From: Candidatus Roizmanbacteria bacterium RIFCSPHIGHO2_01_FULL_39_8
GTDB lineage: Bacteria > Patescibacteriota > Microgenomatia > UBA1406 > GWC2-37-13
Direction of reading: 5' to 3'
Length of the DNA: 5,947 nt
Assembly: GCA_001789355.1 (NCBI GenBank)
Contig: MFZI01000042.1
Location: 11,418-17,364, forward strand
A model generated the notes under the pieces. That model had not been told where the DNA came from. It ran no database searches and worked only from the letters and a program-made list of their open reading frames with translations. Position numbers and translations under genes: made by a program. Numbering within the stretch: the stretch's first letter is position 1; every line of letters begins with the position of its first letter. Shown in pieces: positions 5,784-5,947 of the stretch.

Positions 5784-5947
5784 CCTTTTAGAATCAACAG
5801 AAATTTCTCGTGTCCAAAGGACGGAACTTCCCCACGCGCGGGAGATTTCCGCCGCTCTCGCCTGTCTGAGAAGAAATATCGTAGAGATTGATCCTAAAAA
5901 TAGACCTGGATTTGGGTATACGGCTCCCGCCGGAGATATGAGGCATC
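5773..5947 (+). CDS. Unidentified protein, N-terminal 58 residues, runs off right edge
   Basis: An ATG at 5773-5775 opens a frame that stays open to the window end (58 codons plus one base). The nearest upstream in-frame stop is TGA at 5743-5745, and no other ATG, GTG or TTG lies between them, so this start is favoured. The peptide begins MLSTLLESTEISRVQRTE and continues through an alanine/leucine-rich, helix-like stretch (ISAALACLRRNIVEID, about 25-40) into RPGFGYTAPAGDMRH (44-58). No signal peptide or membrane segment is visible in this part. I do not recognise the family. About half of its bases are G or C by hand count (86 of 175), higher than the AT-leaning genes to the left. A promoter and leader hairpin precede it, so it is probably transcribed independently of the ileS operon. 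A competing frame from ATG 5742 to the stop at 5891 (49 residues, Arg/Ser-rich) looks less protein-like. Confidence 0.6.
   Translation, partial: MLSTLLESTEISRVQRTELPHAREISAALACLRRNIVEIDPKNRPGFGYTAPAGDMRH

Noticed and set aside
5658..5891. Plus-strand frame of 77 codons across the Nudix end, promoter and last gene
   Set aside because: It spans a strong promoter and hairpin and is Arg/Ser-rich. The frame starting at 5773 gives a more protein-like sequence that stays open to the edge.

Overview
The window reads as a compact piece of bacterial chromosome: four confident protein genes, a fifth that starts near the right edge, almost no spacer DNA, and no RNA gene, CRISPR array or insertion sequence. 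Several traits together suggest a Candidate Phyla Radiation (Patescibacteria) genome, most like Microgenomates. These are an AT-leaning composition, no Shine-Dalgarno sequence in front of any start codon, tightly packed or overlapping genes, an unusual MurD (GTRGKTTTT P-loop, NDTTSTTP motif), a eukaryote-like IleRS with altered signature motifs, and short in-frame DNA repeats inside a housekeeping gene. The lineage is an inference from these traits, not a database result.

Layout. Positions 1-1140 on the minus strand hold murD, cut by the left edge so that roughly the last 60 residues are missing. A 56-bp divergent intergenic region (1141-1196) separates it from ileS (1197-4193, plus), which overlaps a rodA/ftsW-type SEDS gene (4190-5224) by 4 bp (ATGA). 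A Nudix hydrolase gene (5228-5680) follows only 3 bp after the SEDS stop codon. The three plus-strand genes look like one transcription unit. After the Nudix gene comes a 92-bp spacer with a well-formed sigma70-type promoter and a hairpin. The hairpin runs into the start codon of a gene of unknown function (from 5773) that leaves the window on the right.

How the genes relate. MurD makes the UDP-MurNAc-L-Ala-D-Glu peptidoglycan precursor in the cytoplasm. The SEDS protein polymerises the finished lipid-linked precursor at the membrane. So two steps of wall synthesis flank an isoleucyl-tRNA synthetase. The Nudix enzyme probably cleaves a nucleoside-diphosphate-type substrate; nothing here shows which.

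The most notable signals are (1) the non-canonical GVHH and PMHKS signature motifs in IleRS, (2) two repeat elements with 14-bp periods inside ileS, one a perfect 26-bp palindrome, both kept in frame, and (3) the promoter plus start-codon-sequestering hairpin in front of the unidentified last gene. I see no evidence of a new multi-gene system.
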